Source: Gluconobacter cerevisiae
GTDB lineage: Bacteria; Pseudomonadota; Alphaproteobacteria; Acetobacterales; Acetobacteraceae
NCBI RefSeq assembly: GCF_015244675.1
Contig: NZ_JABCQO010000004.1
Span: forward strand, 142,923-206,922
Reading direction: 5' to 3'
Length of the DNA stretch: 64,000 bases
Of this stretch, positions 14,414-24,085 are shown in pieces. The notes under the pieces were generated by a model. It searched no databases and was not told the origin of the DNA. It saw nothing but the letters and a program-made list of their open reading frames with translations. Position 1 is the stretch's first letter; each line of letters opens with the position of its first letter. Position numbers and translations under genes: made by a program.

Positions 14414-15705
14414 CAGCGAGATCCGGCCTCCTCAGGGTTTGCATCATGCTGACGGACAGGCTGCTGATCCGCATCCTGCTGCGCTTTGCTCGGCGTGTTG
14501 TATCCCGGCGTGGTCGGGACGATCTTGACTTCATCCCCTTCCAGCAGATCAGCAGTAGGGTTGGCAACCACACGGTCGTCTTTTGTAATACCGCTGAGGA
14601 CCTGGACTGTCGTGCCAAAGTTGATGCCGACGGTCACATTCACCAGATGGGCGTGGTTATTGATGACCTTGGCCACCTGTGTTCCCTCGGCCCTGAAGAT
14701 GATCGCGCCTTCCGGCAGGATCAGGATGTTCGGATTGCCGGGAGCCGAAATATGTGCGGTCGCATAGGAGTTCGGCCACAGCAGATTATCGCTGTTATCC
14801 AGCGTCAGCTCGGTCGTGACCGTACGGGTCGCGGCATTGAAGGCGTTGGCCGTTGCAAGGAACGTCGCCCGGAAGCGGCTTCCCGGATACTGCGGCACCG
14901 TCAGCTCGGCTTCGATCTTCGGGGAAATGACGCTGGCGAAATCCTGCGGGACCGACACGAACACGCGCATGCGGTGTACATCGGCCACCGAGAACAGTTC
15001 GAACGCCGTGCCCCGTGAATTGAGATTGCCACCGCCTGCGTTCACGTAGTCACCCACGTTCACCAGACGCGACGTCACGATCCCGTCGAACGGTGCGACG
15101 ATCTTCTTGAAGTCCTCAAGGGCCTGGAAGCGGTCCACATCATGACGCGCGGCTTCAAGCTCGGCTTTCTGGGCGGCGGCATTGGCGGCCTGCACGTCCA
15201 CTTCCTGACGCGACACGGCCTGTGTTCCCTTCAGGGCCGTCCAGCGCTGGGTCGTGATCAGGGCCAGATTGTACCGCGCCAGAATGACGTTGTACTGCGC
15301 CTTGGCTGCCTCGAACTGGGCGTCGATGCTCGGGGTGCTGATTTCAGCCAGAACATCGCCGCGTTTCACATGCGCGCCGTAGTCCTTGTACCACATCTTC
15401 ACATAGCCCGAGACCTGCGCGTAGATCGGCGCCTCATACCAGGCCGCGAGATTGGCAGGCAGATCGACCTGCCGCGTCTTCGGACCCGGCTGCGGCGCAA
15501 TCAGGGTGACGGGTGGAATGGCCGCGTCTTCTGTCGCGCCGGTCAGGGAATGATAATGCGTTCCCCGCTGCACGATCCCCCAGGCCGCCAGAGCAATCGC
15601 CAGCAGAATCACCACCAGCAGAATGAGCTTGCCGCGCGCGCCTGAACCCGTACGGGCCGGAGGGTTTGTCGGAGGCACCTGCCCCTGATCCGCAGAATGG
15701 CTCAC
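14413..15705 (-). CDS. RND efflux periplasmic adaptor (membrane fusion protein)
   Basis: A 430-residue protein with an N-terminal transmembrane anchor (about residues 26-46), a lipoyl/barrel-sandwich half (VSGYVKMWYKDYGAHVKRGDVLAEISTP), an alpha-helical hairpin and the second lipoyl half (FDGIVTSRLVNVGDYV). It links the inner-membrane RND pump to the outer-membrane channel. The start is GTG at 15705, with AAGGAG 7 nt upstream and a 4-nt overlap (GTGA) with the pump stop. A polar, Gln/Asp-rich C-terminal tail follows the last beta domain. Confidence 0.92.
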   Translation of the reverse strand: MSHSADQGQVPPTNPPARTGSGARGKLILLVVILLAIALAAWGIVQRGTHYHSLTGATEDAAIPPVTLIAPQPGPKTRQVDLPANLAAWYEAPIYAQVSGYVKMWYKDYGAHVKRGDVLAEISTPSIDAQFEAAKAQYNVILARYNLALITTQRWTALKGTQAVSRQEVDVQAANAAAQKAELEAARHDVDRFQALEDFKKIVAPFDGIVTSRLVNVGDYVNAGGGNLNSRGTAFELFSVADVHRMRVFVSVPQDFASVISPKIEAELTVPQYPGSRFRATFLATANAFNAATRTVTTELTLDNSDNLLWPNSYATAHISAPGNPNILILPEGAIIFRAEGTQVAKVINNHAHLVNVTVGINFGTTVQVLSGITKDDRVVANPTADLLEGDEVKIVPTTPGYNTPSKAQQDADQQPVRQHDANPEEAGSR

Positions 15706-18700
15706 GCGCGGTCTCCTTCAGGCCCAGCAGGCCGCTTGTAGTGCATAAAGGCAAAAACACAGGGAACAAAAAGCAGGGTGGCAACGGTCGCGACCAGCAG
15801 GCCACCGATCACCGCCTTGCCCAGCGGGGCATTGTCGGAATTGCTGATGGACATCGGGATCATACCGATGATCATGGCCATCGCTGTCATCAGGACAGGC
15901 CGGATACGCTCATATCCCGCCTCAAGGGCCGCAAGAACAGCATCGCCGTGCTCCTCCATCCGTTCACGGGCGAACGCCACCACGAGAATGGCATTGGCCG
16001 TGGCCGTTCCCATGCACATGATCGCTCCCGTCAATGCCGGAACCGACATAGGGGTGTGCGTCAGGAAGAGGCTCCACGCAATGCCACCCAGAGCGCCGGG
16101 AAGCGCCGAGATAATGACGAACGGATCAAGCCAGGACTGAAAATTCACAACAATAATCAGATAGACCAGCACGATCGATAGCCCGAGGCCGCCCACAAGC
16201 TGGACATAGGCATCATTCATCGTCACGGCCTGTCCGCGAACCACCAGGGTAGAGCCATGGGGCAGCAGCTTGCGTTCTTCATCCACTACACGGTTCACGG
16301 CCCTTGAAACCGTCCCCAGATCCATGTCTTCCGGCGCAGCGTAGATGTCGAATACGGGCATGATGTTGTAATGCGCGACTTCCGCCGGCGTGCCGGTCTG
16401 GACCAGGGCGCTCAGCCCTCCTAGAAGCTGCGGCGTCTGGTTGGTCGGGTTGCCATCTCCCTTGTCGATCGGGAGGATTTCCAGATCGTTCATGGTTTGC
16501 AGATAGTTCGCGGGGGTCTGCACATCGATGAGCTGCGACGTTCCCTGCGCGTTCAGGTAATAGGTCTGTCCGACCTGCCCGCTACCAGAGAGCGTGACAA
16601 GAGCATTCAGCGCGACGTCCCGCTCAGTAATACCTGTCCCGAGCGCAAAGCTGCGGCGGTTATTTATCATGATCGTCGGCTGCGTCATGGGCTCCTGAAT
16701 GGAGACATCCGCGATCCCCGGAATATGCCGCAGTTTCTGGGCGAGTTCCGTAGAGAACTTGAAGTTCTCGCTCAGATTACGGCCCACCACCTGCACGTCG
16801 ATCGGAGACGGAAGGCCGAAATTCAGGATCTTGGCTGTCAGATCGCCCGGCTGGAACGTGAAGATCGTTCCCGGGAAATCGTTCGTCAGGCCTTTGCGGA
16901 GCTTACGGCGATATTCCGGGATCGGGCTTTCAGAATTGCGAAGCTGGATGGTGATGTCGCAGTCCTGTGAGCCCACGGTCGGGGACGGGATCATCGCCTG
17001 ATTGAGCTGACTGAACGGCAGACCACAGTTATTGACGACATTGACCACCTGTCCCGGCAACAGACTCCTGATCCTGCGCTCAACCAACCCTGCGATCTTA
17101 CCGGTCTCTTCAAGCCGCGTGCCGATCGGCGCACGCATGTGCATCTGCATCGTTCCGGACTTGATCTCAGGGAAAAAGTCCTGACCGATGAAGAGAATCA
17201 GCGCCATGGATGACACTGCCGCCAGCAGGAACAGCATGACGAAGCGCCCACGGATCGCAATCAGATTTTCAAGAACGATCTTGTAATTCTCGCGGAAGCT
17301 GGTGAACCGCGCCTCAAATCCCCGCTGGAAACGTCCGAATATGCCGGGCTTCCGATTGTGCCACTCGGGATCACGATGCATCCGCACCTGAGCCGCCAGC
17401 ATCCAGTTCGCCATCGTCGGCACCAGAGTTCGCGACAGGATAAAGGAGGCGATCATGGCAAAGATGATGGCTTCGGCCATTGGCATGAACAGCCAGCCCG
17501 AAATCCCCGTCAGTTCGAACAGCGGCAGCCACACGATGCAGATACAGGTGGTCGAGACGAAAGTCGGAATGACGATCTGGTTGGCAGCATCAATGATGGC
17601 ATCCTCAAGATCCTTGCCGGTCTCGAGATGCGCATCGATGTTTTCGATCATGACCGTCGCGTCATCGACGAGAATACCGACCGCCAACGCCAGGCCGCCC
17701 AGCGTCATGACATTGATGGACTGTCCCGCCATGCTCAGCCCGATGATCGAACACAGCATTGCCAGCGGAATAGACGTCGCCACGATGATGGTTGAGCGCC
17801 ACGAACCAAGGAACAGCAGAACGGTCAGACTGGTCAGGATCGCGGCCGTGATCATTTCACGCACCACATCCACGACCGATTCTTTCACGAAGCTCGAAGC
17901 ATCCGTCAGAACATTCACAGTCGTTCCGGCTGGCAGCGTTGCCTCAACCTGCGGCAGAAGTTTCTTGATGCCGCTCACAACAGAAAGCGTTGAAGCATCG
18001 CCGCTTTTGAGGATGACGATCAGGACTGCCTGCTGACCTTTCACAAGGACCGCGTTGATCTGCGGAGGCCCTCCACGATGCACCCATGCGACGTCACGCA
18101 GATAGATCACGGAATTGCCAACCTGCTTGATCGGCATCTTGTTGAAGACTTCAAGATCAAGGGGCGTTGAGTTCGTCTTCACCATCCAGTCAAGCTGACC
18201 AATCCTCTGGTCGCCCGCTGGAAGAACGATATTCTGCAGATTAAGCGCCGTCGCCACGTCTTCCGGAGACAAACGGTGTGCCAGCAGCTTGATCGGGTCG
18301 ATATCCACCATGATGTCCGGAGCGAGACCACCATAGGGATTGGGGATCGCCGCCCCGGGCACAGAAATCAGTTCCGGCCTGATCAGGTTGGACGCCATGT
18401 TGTAGATTTCCGACCCGGACATGGTCGGATTGTTGACCTGCAACGTCAGAACCGGAACCGACGACGCATCCATTGCCAGAATCAGCGGTGGGGTCGAACC
18501 GTTCGGCAACTGTTTGATAACAGTCTGGGACACCGACGTGATCTGCGTCTGCGCAACCGCCGTATTGGTGCCCGGCTGGAAGAACACCTTCACGATGCCG
18601 CGTCCGTAATAGGACGAGCTTTCGATATGTTCGATATTACTGACGGTCGCCGTTAGCGAGCGCTCGTAATAATAGACGATACGCCCCGACATGTCCTCAG

Positions 18701-18869
18701 GCATCAGGCCCGTATAGGACCAGATGACAGCCACGATCGGAATTTTGATCGAAGGAAACACGTCTGTCGGCGTCGAAACGATAGCCCGGACCCCGAAGAT
18801 CAGGATCATGATCGACAGGACGACGAAAGTATAAGGCCGCTTCAGCGCGGTAACGACAATGGCATTCAT
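15702..18869 (-). CDS. RND family efflux pump, inner-membrane subunit
   Basis: A 1055-residue proton-driven exporter of the HAE-type RND superfamily with 12 predicted membrane segments and two large periplasmic loops. TM4 carries the proton-relay Asp pair in GGLALAVGILVDD (about residues 401-402). Substrate cannot be read from sequence; drugs, solvents or organic acids are all possible. I place the start at the ATG at 18869 (MNAIVVTALKRPYTF), with AAGGGG 12 nt upstream; a TTG four codons earlier would sit directly on that AAGGGG. It lies downstream of a two-component system on the same strand, which probably controls it. Confidence 0.92.
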   Translation of the reverse strand: MNAIVVTALKRPYTFVVLSIMILIFGVRAIVSTPTDVFPSIKIPIVAVIWSYTGLMPEDMSGRIVYYYERSLTATVSNIEHIESSSYYGRGIVKVFFQPGTNTAVAQTQITSVSQTVIKQLPNGSTPPLILAMDASSVPVLTLQVNNPTMSGSEIYNMASNLIRPELISVPGAAIPNPYGGLAPDIMVDIDPIKLLAHRLSPEDVATALNLQNIVLPAGDQRIGQLDWMVKTNSTPLDLEVFNKMPIKQVGNSVIYLRDVAWVHRGGPPQINAVLVKGQQAVLIVILKSGDASTLSVVSGIKKLLPQVEATLPAGTTVNVLTDASSFVKESVVDVVREMITAAILTSLTVLLFLGSWRSTIIVATSIPLAMLCSIIGLSMAGQSINVMTLGGLALAVGILVDDATVMIENIDAHLETGKDLEDAIIDAANQIVIPTFVSTTCICIVWLPLFELTGISGWLFMPMAEAIIFAMIASFILSRTLVPTMANWMLAAQVRMHRDPEWHNRKPGIFGRFQRGFEARFTSFRENYKIVLENLIAIRGRFVMLFLLAAVSSMALILFIGQDFFPEIKSGTMQMHMRAPIGTRLEETGKIAGLVERRIRSLLPGQVVNVVNNCGLPFSQLNQAMIPSPTVGSQDCDITIQLRNSESPIPEYRRKLRKGLTNDFPGTIFTFQPGDLTAKILNFGLPSPIDVQVVGRNLSENFKFSTELAQKLRHIPGIADVSIQEPMTQPTIMINNRRSFALGTGITERDVALNALVTLSGSGQVGQTYYLNAQGTSQLIDVQTPANYLQTMNDLEILPIDKGDGNPTNQTPQLLGGLSALVQTGTPAEVAHYNIMPVFDIYAAPEDMDLGTVSRAVNRVVDEERKLLPHGSTLVVRGQAVTMNDAYVQLVGGLGLSIVLVYLIIVVNFQSWLDPFVIISALPGALGGIAWSLFLTHTPMSVPALTGAIMCMGTATANAILVVAFARERMEEHGDAVLAALEAGYERIRPVLMTAMAMIIGMIPMSISNSDNAPLGKAVIGGLLVATVATLLFVPCVFAFMHYKRPAGPEGDRA

Positions 18870-19039
18870 GCGGTCAGACAACCCCTTGGGGCTCTTCCTG
18901 GTCCGGTCATTCTCAACGGGTGTCCCCTTGCAAATTGATCCGAGTCATATCCATCAAGACTCAGACGACAAGGAAAATTCTGTTTAAATATCAAGACACA
19001 CGGCAAACATTGACACGTTGCGCAATATTTCGTGTATTT

Positions 19040-20470
19040 TCAGACCGCTGTCGCGGGTGCGAAATGAATGGTGAAAACCGCGCCAGGCAGCGTATGACCG
19101 GGCCTTGCGGCAACGATATCCACCGATGCCCCATGCAGCCGCAGGATCGCCGAGACAAGGCTCAGCCCCAGTCCACTTCCCGGAACATGACGACTTTTAT
19201 CCGAACGATAAAAGCGCCCCATGACGGCCTTGCGCTCGTCTTCGGCAATACCGATTCCCGTATCGCTAACACGCAGCCAGCTCGATCCGTCTGCTCCCTG
19301 CCCCGCACTCAGCCGAACCGTTCCGGGGGCGGGCGTGAATTTGATCGCATTGTCCACAAGATTGGCCAGAACCTCGTTCAGCAAGTCCATGTCCCCGAAC
19401 AGTGGAACCGCCTTCTCCGAGTCCACGACCTCCAGCAGAATACCTTCCGTCTCGGCGATCGGTTCATACAGATCCACCACTCCGGCCAGCAGCTCACGCA
19501 GATCGAGCATTGCAAATCCGGCCCGGCGACGACCGTTCTCGATCTCGCCAATCCGCAGCAGGGCCGTAATGACGGAGAAACACTGCTCCAGATCCAGCGT
19601 GGCACGCTCGATCGCGCCCTGAAGCGCTGCAGGGTCGTTTGTGACGGATGACACGCGCTCCAGCCGGGCTTTTACCCGTGCTAACGGCGTGCGCAGATCG
19701 TGGGCAATGTCGTTCCCTACGTCCCTGATTTCGTCAAGCAGATGCTCCAGCCGATCCAGCATCCGGTTGACCGACACGGCCAGCCGTTCGATGTCGTCGC
19801 GTTCACGCCCGGTCGGCAGGCGCTCGTGCAGGTCTCCGTCCATAATGCGGTCGATCGCCTCATGCATATCCTTGACGCGGCCCAGCGCCCGATGGCTCAG
19901 AAAAATCCCCGCCATCAGGGCAAACACCACGATTGGCACCACGGACATCAGCGCCGCGCGCTTGGTGATGTAGCGCAGCTCATTGGCCATATGCAGCGAA
20001 CGCGCCAGAACGAGAATGCGGTCCCGGTTCCCCTGTACGCCTTCCACCTCGACGGCGAGATAGCGCATTTCATAGGGCGTATCGCCAGGAGGCGCGTCCC
20101 ACAGACGCTGCGTTTTAGGGGAAACTTCCAGCCCGACAGGCCATTTCTTGATGTCACCCGCAATCCGGTTGCGGTTCATGTCAAACAGTGCAGCGCCGTT
20201 GAGGATTACGCGCAGATCGGTTTTGCTGCGCTCACGCACCTCGTACTCAAGCTGGGCCGGACTTTCCTGAACAAGCTGATCCGCTTCACGCTGAAGCAGG
20301 TCCGTCGAGCGTTGCTGTTCGTATCCGTTCATCTGTTCGTAAACGAGCCCGAACTGCAGTGCCATTGCCGCGATGATCGCCACGACAAAGGCCAGCGTCA
20401 GGCGGAACGTTGCGGTACGGAACAAATCAGCCCGGAACAGTTCGGAAAAGCGCAGTTCAGCCCGTGACAC
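19040..20470 (-). CDS. Sensor histidine kinase (EnvZ/PhoR-like)
   Basis: About 476 residues from a GTG at 20470 (VSRAELRFSELF). This start overlaps the response-regulator gene by 14 nt; the frame is open further upstream but only across the regulator. The order is TM1, a periplasmic domain of about 130 residues, TM2 (SVVPIVVFALMAGIF), a HAMP linker, the H-box (DIAHDLRTPLARVK), the N-box (NLVDNAIKF), and G-boxes (DTGIGIAEDER, GSGLGLSLV). It should autophosphorylate on the H-box His and pass the phosphate to the adjacent OmpR-type regulator. The signal is unknown; the RND operon downstream is the likely target. Confidence 0.9.
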   Translation of the reverse strand: MSRAELRFSELFRADLFRTATFRLTLAFVVAIIAAMALQFGLVYEQMNGYEQQRSTDLLQREADQLVQESPAQLEYEVRERSKTDLRVILNGAALFDMNRNRIAGDIKKWPVGLEVSPKTQRLWDAPPGDTPYEMRYLAVEVEGVQGNRDRILVLARSLHMANELRYITKRAALMSVVPIVVFALMAGIFLSHRALGRVKDMHEAIDRIMDGDLHERLPTGRERDDIERLAVSVNRMLDRLEHLLDEIRDVGNDIAHDLRTPLARVKARLERVSSVTNDPAALQGAIERATLDLEQCFSVITALLRIGEIENGRRRAGFAMLDLRELLAGVVDLYEPIAETEGILLEVVDSEKAVPLFGDMDLLNEVLANLVDNAIKFTPAPGTVRLSAGQGADGSSWLRVSDTGIGIAEDERKAVMGRFYRSDKSRHVPGSGLGLSLVSAILRLHGASVDIVAARPGHTLPGAVFTIHFAPATAV

Positions 20471-21197
20471 GCAGACTGAACCCGGCACCGCGAATGCTGT
20501 GAATGAGCGGCGGCTCGCCGGGCAGATCAATCTTGCGACGCAGCTTTCCGATATGTACGTCCACCAGATTCGTCTGCGGAACGAAACGGTAATTCCAGAC
20601 ATCTTCCAGCAGCATCGTCCGCGTCAGCACTGTGTCCGGGCGACGCATCATGTATTCCAGAAGGCGGAATTCTCGTGGAAGCAGTTCGATTTCCTGCCCG
20701 TTGCGAAAGATCCGGCGCTCAATCAGATCCATTTCAAGGGGACCAACGCGAAGCACCGTCACACGACTGTCCGTCGGACGCCTCAGTAGAGCCTCCAGAC
20801 GGGCAGCAAGCTCTTCCATGGCAAAAGGCTTGGTCAGATAGTCATCACCGCCTGCCTTAAGACCACTGACACGGTCGTCCACCGCTGAAAGAGCCGAGAG
20901 CACCAGAACAGGAATGGTGATCCGCTGCGCCCGCACACTCTCAATCACTGTCAGCCCGTCCAGTTCCGGCAACATCCGGTCCACGATCATCAGATCGAAC
21001 TGCCCGGTACAGGCCTGATCCAGACCCTCGACGCCAGTCGCAGCCCGTGTAACGTCGTAGCCGCGTGTCGTGAGTTCCTCCACAACTTCGGCCGCAATAC
21101 TGTCATCGTCCTCAATCAGCAGAAGCCGGGGACAGGGTTCGGAAAGGCGCTCAGGCGCCCCGGAGTCATGTGCGGACGTCATGGTCATGATCTTCAC
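20457..21197 (-). CDS. OmpR/PhoB-type response regulator
   Basis: A 246-residue regulator. The receiver domain (about 25-140) has the acidic pocket (LIEDDD), the phospho-acceptor Asp in LMIVDRMLPE, the Ser of LVLSAL and the Lys of TKPF. A C-terminal winged-helix domain follows (LPREFRLLEYMMRRPDTVLTR, VDVHIGKLRRKI). The GTG at 21197 is preceded by GGAGG at about 10 nt; ATG codons three and five codons later are alternatives. Co-transcribed with the kinase. Confidence 0.92.
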   Translation of the reverse strand: MKIMTMTSAHDSGAPERLSEPCPRLLLIEDDDSIAAEVVEELTTRGYDVTRAATGVEGLDQACTGQFDLMIVDRMLPELDGLTVIESVRAQRITIPVLVLSALSAVDDRVSGLKAGGDDYLTKPFAMEELAARLEALLRRPTDSRVTVLRVGPLEMDLIERRIFRNGQEIELLPREFRLLEYMMRRPDTVLTRTMLLEDVWNYRFVPQTNLVDVHIGKLRRKIDLPGEPPLIHSIRGAGFSLRVTG

Positions 21198-21249
21198 ATG
21201 GGGCAGGCCTCCATGTCATCCAATTAAAATCGGTCTTAAGGGTGGCCCT

Positions 21250-22482
21250 TCAGGGGGCAGGCGGTTCGTCCAGCGCCTCTTCCATGTCGTCGGTTGTTCC
21301 GTCCAACGCCCGCAGACGCCGCCCCAGAACACGCGTACGCCGACGGGCCTCCTCGATTGTGTTGCCCATCGTCCCCGCATTTCGGTGCAGTTTTTCCAGC
21401 ACCTGATCCATCCGTAGCATTTCCTGCCGCGTCGCCCCCAGAAGCCCGGCAATTGCCTCCGTCCGTTCTTCGAGCGTAAGTGTGACATATCCCAGATGCA
21501 CCGTCCGGAGCATCGCAGGCAGCAGCGATGGCCCCATCACCATCACGCGATGCAGACGCCCGATCTCGTCAATCACGCCGGGCATCCGGGCAATTTCGGC
21601 ATAAAGCCCGTCGGTTGGCAGATACAGCACGGCAAACTCAACTGTCACGGGCGGAAGAATATATTTCGACGCGATTTTCTTTGCTTCGAACCGGATCACG
21701 TTTTCCAGTTCACGCCGCGCCTGACGTTCCGCCAGCGCATCCCCAGCCTCTGAAGCGTTCAGCAGTCTTTCATAGGCTTCGGTCGGGAATTTGCTGTCAA
21801 TCGCTAGTCGTGGTGGCGTTTCCGTGCCACGTACCGGCATCTTGACTGCAAATTCGACGTTCTCGCCTGCCGTTCCAAGACGGAAATTTGTATCGTAACT
21901 GCCTTCGGGGAGAATATCGTCCAGAATGGAGCGGCACTGCGCCTCGCCCCAGCCACCACGCGTTTTCACATTGGAGAACAGACGCTTCAGATCGCCAATC
22001 TGCGCCGTCACACTCGTGACTTCACCCAGTGCTTTCTGCATGGCGCTGAATTGCTCCACCACGCGCTGAAAGCTGGTCTGCATCTGTTTTTCAACGGCAC
22101 CATGAAGCTGTTCGTTTACTGTCGCCCGGATCCGCTCGATCTGCTCGTTCTGACTCTGCGCCATCTCACGCAGCGCATCTGACAGCAGAAGACGCCCCTC
22201 CGCCTGATCCTGCCCCAGATTGCGGGCTAGCAGACTCAGGCGTTCGCTGGTTTCCAGCCGGAACTGGTCCAGCCGCCCCGACAGGACACGCTCGACTTCC
22301 GAGAGATGGGCCCGATGATATTCGACATCCTGTGAGCGCTCCTGCGCCTCACGCTCGAGAAGATGCTCGAACCGTCCGCTTCCGTTACCGCTCCGCAGGA
22401 TCGCAAGCAGAGCGACCAGAAGCGCCACTGCCGTCACGATCCAGGGAAAAAACTGCGCCATTCCGGAAATATTCTCCTGCAT
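21250..22482 (-). CDS. rmuC: DNA recombination protein RmuC homologue
   Basis: A 410-residue protein with one N-terminal membrane anchor (about residues 11-28), a long coiled-coil region rich in Glu, Gln and Arg (about 40-170) and the conserved RmuC domain opening with SNVKTRGGWGEAQ and including PRLAIDSKFPTEAYERL. The domain is related to PD-(D/E)XK nucleases. RmuC limits inversions at short inverted repeats in E. coli; the biochemical activity is not settled. Same strand as the two-component genes, 52 nt upstream of them, with no obvious functional tie. Confidence 0.9.
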   Translation of the reverse strand: MQENISGMAQFFPWIVTAVALLVALLAILRSGNGSGRFEHLLEREAQERSQDVEYHRAHLSEVERVLSGRLDQFRLETSERLSLLARNLGQDQAEGRLLLSDALREMAQSQNEQIERIRATVNEQLHGAVEKQMQTSFQRVVEQFSAMQKALGEVTSVTAQIGDLKRLFSNVKTRGGWGEAQCRSILDDILPEGSYDTNFRLGTAGENVEFAVKMPVRGTETPPRLAIDSKFPTEAYERLLNASEAGDALAERQARRELENVIRFEAKKIASKYILPPVTVEFAVLYLPTDGLYAEIARMPGVIDEIGRLHRVMVMGPSLLPAMLRTVHLGYVTLTLEERTEAIAGLLGATRQEMLRMDQVLEKLHRNAGTMGNTIEEARRRTRVLGRRLRALDGTTDDMEEALDEPPAP

Positions 22483-22528
22483 GGCGCAGTCCTAGCCGTT
22501 CAACGCAAAGCGGCCAATGCCGCGCGTC

Positions 22529-22774
22529 TTACGGCTGGTGGATATTCCCGTAAGACGCCGCTCCCAGACCAGGGCAAGAACACGGCGCACCCAGCGGAAC
22601 CTGCGTCGGCATCTTGCAGGTATAGATCCCGGCTTTGCAGGTGTAGCCATATCCCGCGATGGGCGTTCCCGGCGGAATCGGCCCGGGCGCCGCTGTCCCG
22701 ACACACGCTCCCAGTCCCAGAAAAGACAGACCTGCCGCAGTACGCAGAACATGACGGAAAACGGAACGAGACAT
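22529..22774 (-). CDS. Small cysteine-containing lipoprotein, unknown function
   Basis: An 81-residue protein with a basic N terminus, a hydrophobic stretch and a lipobox (LGAC, acylated Cys24). The mature part of about 57 residues contains four further cysteines in a regular pattern (YTCKAGIYTCK, then PCSCPG), with Gly/Pro-rich flanks. The spacing suggests two disulfides in the periplasm or on the outer membrane. A weak AAGGA lies upstream of the ATG at 22774. I do not recognise a named family. It sits between rmuC and a flavoprotein gene. Confidence 0.72.
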   Translation of the reverse strand: MSRSVFRHVLRTAAGLSFLGLGACVGTAAPGPIPPGTPIAGYGYTCKAGIYTCKMPTQVPLGAPCSCPGLGAASYGNIHQP

Positions 22775-22898
22775 AATGGATGTGTCCTTAAATTCGGCCG
22801 GATTGAAAACCGGATCTTAGAAAAGCGAAAACGAATTGCCGCGTCATCGGTTTCCGCGTGATCGAACGGCAGCGTGGCAATCCTGTGGCAACGCTGCC

Positions 22899-24077
22899 TC
22901 AGCGATGTCCGGCTGCCGCCTGCCCCGCTGCAACACCACTCGCCCAGGCCCACTGGAAATTATGCCCACCGAGCCAGCCTGTCACGTCCACGGCCTCTCC
23001 GATCGCGTAAAGGCCGGGAGCTTCCCGGGCTTCCAGCGTCTGGGACGACAGATCCCGCGTGTCGATCCCGCCGCGCATGACTTCAGCCTTGGCATAGCCC
23101 TCCGTCCCGGCTGGGCGGAGCTGCCAGTTCGAAATCCGTTCGGCCAACGCCTTGATGGCACGGTCCGGCTGGTTCGCCAGCATCGTATCGCCCATTCCCA
23201 CCGCCAGAGCACGCGCCAGCCGCTGTGGCAGCGCTTCCAGCAGGCTCGGCGGGAGGGCTTTCGGGCGGTCTTTCTTGACCTTCAGCAGCACGTTCAGCGC
23301 ATTCTGCCCCGGCAGAAGATCAATCTGCGCCGCCTCACCGTTTTCCAGATAGGACGAAATCTGCAAAATCGCCGGGCCTGACACGCCACGATGCGTGAAG
23401 ACCATTCCGTCCTCGAACCGCGGTCCTTTCTTGCCCACCCGCGCCACGATCGGCAGCGAAACGCCTGCAAGCTCGGGGTCAGCATCCGCCAGAACCAGCG
23501 GCACGAGTGCCGGGGCCGTCGGCACCACGCGCAGTCCGAATTTCCGCGCCAGCCGCAACGACAGGTCGGACGCCCCGAGCTTGGGAATGGAAAGGCCGCC
23601 CGTCGCAAGGATCACGGAACCCGTGCGGATCTCGCCGCCATCCGTGACGACGATAAATCCGTGTTCTGCCCGGCGCACGTCCAGAATCCGGGTCTGCATC
23701 CGGAATTCGCAGCCTGCGGTCCGGCATTCAGAAACCAGCATGTCCACGATCTGCCCGGCCGAACCATCGCAGAAAAGCTGCCCGCGCGCCTTCTCGTGCC
23801 AGGCAATGCCATAGCGGTTCACGAGTTTGAGGAAATCCTGCGGTGTATAACGCGCCAGCGCAGAGCGGGCGAAATGGCGGTTCTGGGAGATGAAACAGTT
23901 GGGGCCGGTTTCAAGATGCGTGAAATTGCATCGTCCGCCGCCCGAAATCAGGATCTTGCGCCCCGGTTCCGGTCCGTGATCCAGAATCAGAACCCGCGCA
24001 CCGTTCTGTCCGGCCACAGCCGCCGCCATCAGCCCCGCTGCACCGGCTCCGAGCACAATTACATCGGGGTTCATCAT
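22899..24077 (-). CDS. FAD-dependent oxidoreductase, BaiN/YhiN (HI0933) family
   Basis: A 392-residue flavoprotein. It has an N-terminal Rossmann GAGAAGLMAA motif, the family signature GRKILISGGGRCNFTH near residue 60, and the C-terminal FAD-contacting segment YAIGEAVDVTGWLGGHNFQWAWASG. Members bind FAD and probably NAD(P)H; physiological substrates are mostly unknown. It starts 9 nt after the stop of the FzlA-like gene, so the two are probably one unit. Confidence 0.88.
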   Translation of the reverse strand: MMNPDVIVLGAGAAGLMAAAVAGQNGARVLILDHGPEPGRKILISGGGRCNFTHLETGPNCFISQNRHFARSALARYTPQDFLKLVNRYGIAWHEKARGQLFCDGSAGQIVDMLVSECRTAGCEFRMQTRILDVRRAEHGFIVVTDGGEIRTGSVILATGGLSIPKLGASDLSLRLARKFGLRVVPTAPALVPLVLADADPELAGVSLPIVARVGKKGPRFEDGMVFTHRGVSGPAILQISSYLENGEAAQIDLLPGQNALNVLLKVKKDRPKALPPSLLEALPQRLARALAVGMGDTMLANQPDRAIKALAERISNWQLRPAGTEGYAKAEVMRGGIDTRDLSSQTLEAREAPGLYAIGEAVDVTGWLGGHNFQWAWASGVAAGQAAAGHR

Positions 24078-24085
24078 GGCGGGCC

